DNA of 64,000 nucleotides from contig NZ_BMWA01000025.1 in the NCBI RefSeq assembly GCF_014650995.1, positions 79,667-143,666 on the forward strand, written 5' to 3'. Numbering within the stretch: the first letter of the stretch is position 1; every line of letters starts with the position of its first letter. Under the pieces are notes generated by a model that did not search any database, had not been told where the DNA came from, and was given only the letters and a program-made list of their open reading frames with translations. Shown here piece by piece: positions 63,397 to 64,000 of this stretch. The position numbers and the translations under genes were made by a program. The DNA comes from Streptomyces viridiviolaceus (lineage in GTDB: Bacteria; Actinomycetota; Actinomycetes; Streptomycetales; Streptomycetaceae).

Positions 63397-63765
63397 ATGT
63401 CCACGGACGTGTCTCTGGCGTCTGCCAAGAGCGAGGTGTTCGAGGCCCTGCTGGGCTTCCTGCCCGACTGGGTACAGATCACGGTGCTCGCCCTGGTCGT
63501 GCTCGCCGTCGTCGCGACCTGGGTGGTCAAGCTGCGGCGCAAGCTCGCCCACCGGCGCGCCCTGCGCGGCGGACAGCCGGTCCACGCGGCGGCGCAGTAC
63601 GGTCAGGGCCGCGGGGCCGACCACCTGGGGGCGTACGCACCGCGGCAGCGGGCACAGCAGGGGAGCGGCGCCGACCACCTGGGCCCCTACGCGCCGCGGC
63701 AGCAGAGCGGTGCGGACTTCCTCGGGTCCTACGCACCCGGGCAGCAGCGCAACGGCTCCGCCTGA
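63397..63765 (+). CDS. Small single-pass membrane protein with repeated motif (122 aa)
   Basis: 122 residues: short polar start, one helix (VQITVLALVVLAVVATWVVK, about 27-46), a basic stretch (LRRKLAHRRALRG), then three copies of a GAD(H/F)LG(A/P/S)YAP motif near the C-terminus. ATG has GGAGGGG about 11 bases upstream. Function unknown; the repeat looks like a short linear interaction motif. Lies between aroE and aroC. Confidence 0.72.
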   Translation: MSTDVSLASAKSEVFEALLGFLPDWVQITVLALVVLAVVATWVVKLRRKLAHRRALRGGQPVHAAAQYGQGRGADHLGAYAPRQRAQQGSGADHLGPYAPRQQSGADFLGSYAPGQQRNGSA

Positions 63766-63925
63766 TCCCGTCGCGTCCGCCAGATGGACCGGCGGCCGGG
63801 TCCGCCGACCGGACGTGGGAGGATCGGAGGTGGCGGGCCGGCACCGCGCACCCGGTCACGCCGTCGCCGTGCGCGAGGAGACGCGTACGCAGGGCAGTAC
63901 CGGGCGCGAGCACTGAGGAGCACCG

Positions 63926-64000
63926 TTGAGCAGGTTGCGCTGGCTGACCGCGGGGGAGTCCCACGGTCCCGCACTCGTCGCGACGCTGGAGGGTCTGCCC
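63926..64000 (+). CDS. aroC: Chorismate synthase, N-terminal fragment (partial)
   Basis: 25 codons: TTG-initiated SRLRWLTAGESHGPALVATL, the conserved start of chorismate synthase with the (T)AGESHG motif that binds FMN/EPSP. Last shikimate step, EPSP to chorismate. GAGGAG lies about six bases before the TTG. The rest of the gene is outside the window. Confidence 0.93.
   Translation, partial: MSRLRWLTAGESHGPALVATLEGLP

Overview
The window is very GC-rich chromosomal DNA with strong third-position GC bias, frequent GTG starts, many start codons that lack a ribosome-binding site but have a -10 box 6-8 nt upstream, and an ssgB sporulation gene. Together these point to a Streptomyces (Actinomycetota) chromosome. 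From memory, the gene order resembles the S. coelicolor core region containing alaS, rpsD, hisS, relA, secDF, ruvABC, pdxST, thrS and ssgB, read in the opposite direction. Many blocks (thrS-HIT-PI synthase-acyltransferase-pimA; pdxS-pdxT-yebC-ruvCAB; yajC-secD-secF-apt-rel-cyclophilin-MBL-hisS; alaS-ruvX-mltG-aroE-aroC) also match mycobacterial gene order, so most of the window is conserved core rather than accessory DNA.

Layout. 1-8.7 kb: tail of a NlpA/MetQ-type binding protein, a GNAT enzyme, then corrinoid/siroheme genes (cobL, an unusually long bluB-cobT fusion, a cysG-like gene) and a TrmH-type RNA methyltransferase. 8.7-13 kb: a membrane Ser/Thr kinase, small proteins, two GC-rich tandem-repeat patches, a phosphotransferase-fold protein and a zinc-ribbon protein. 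13-13.5 kb: a minus-strand five-tRNA operon (Gly, Cys, three Val-GAC). 13.6-19.9 kb: pabB-pabC-like pair, acetyltransferase, DsbA-like protein, small membrane proteins, a CGNR zinc-finger regulator, ssgB and a PGPGW membrane protein. 20-21.5 kb: two tRNA-Val(CAC) copies about 1.3 kb apart, enclosing a decayed sugar-binding-protein gene and an SRPBCC gene. 21.5-24.2 kb: an exonuclease divergent from a coupled DUF4365 gene pair. 24.2-34.9 kb: thrS, HIT protein, large membrane protein, EF-G-like GTPase, and the phosphatidylinositol/PIM cassette. 34.9-53.4 kb: PLP synthase, YebC, RuvCAB, SecDF-YajC, Apt, Rel, DUF349 protein, cyclophilin, MBL hydrolase, HisRS, VKOR and RarA. 53.4-64 kb: rpsD with a long leader, an NTPase/TPR regulator, the alaS operon (DUF948, small protein, alaS, ruvX), mltG, aroE and the start of aroC.

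Functionally the window combines translation (three aminoacyl-tRNA synthetases, S4, seven tRNAs), recombination and repair (RuvABC, RarA, RuvX), export and envelope work (SecDF/YajC, MltG, PI/PIM lipids, VKOR with a DsbA-like protein), stringent response (Rel with Apt), cofactor synthesis (B12/siroheme, PLP, folate, shikimate) and development (SsgB). No CRISPR array, intact prophage or insertion sequence was seen. The least explained parts are the coupled DUF4365 pair, the leader and disordered N-terminus of bluB-cobT, the decayed region between the duplicated tRNA-Val genes, the tandem-repeat patch near 11.2 kb, and several small membrane proteins.
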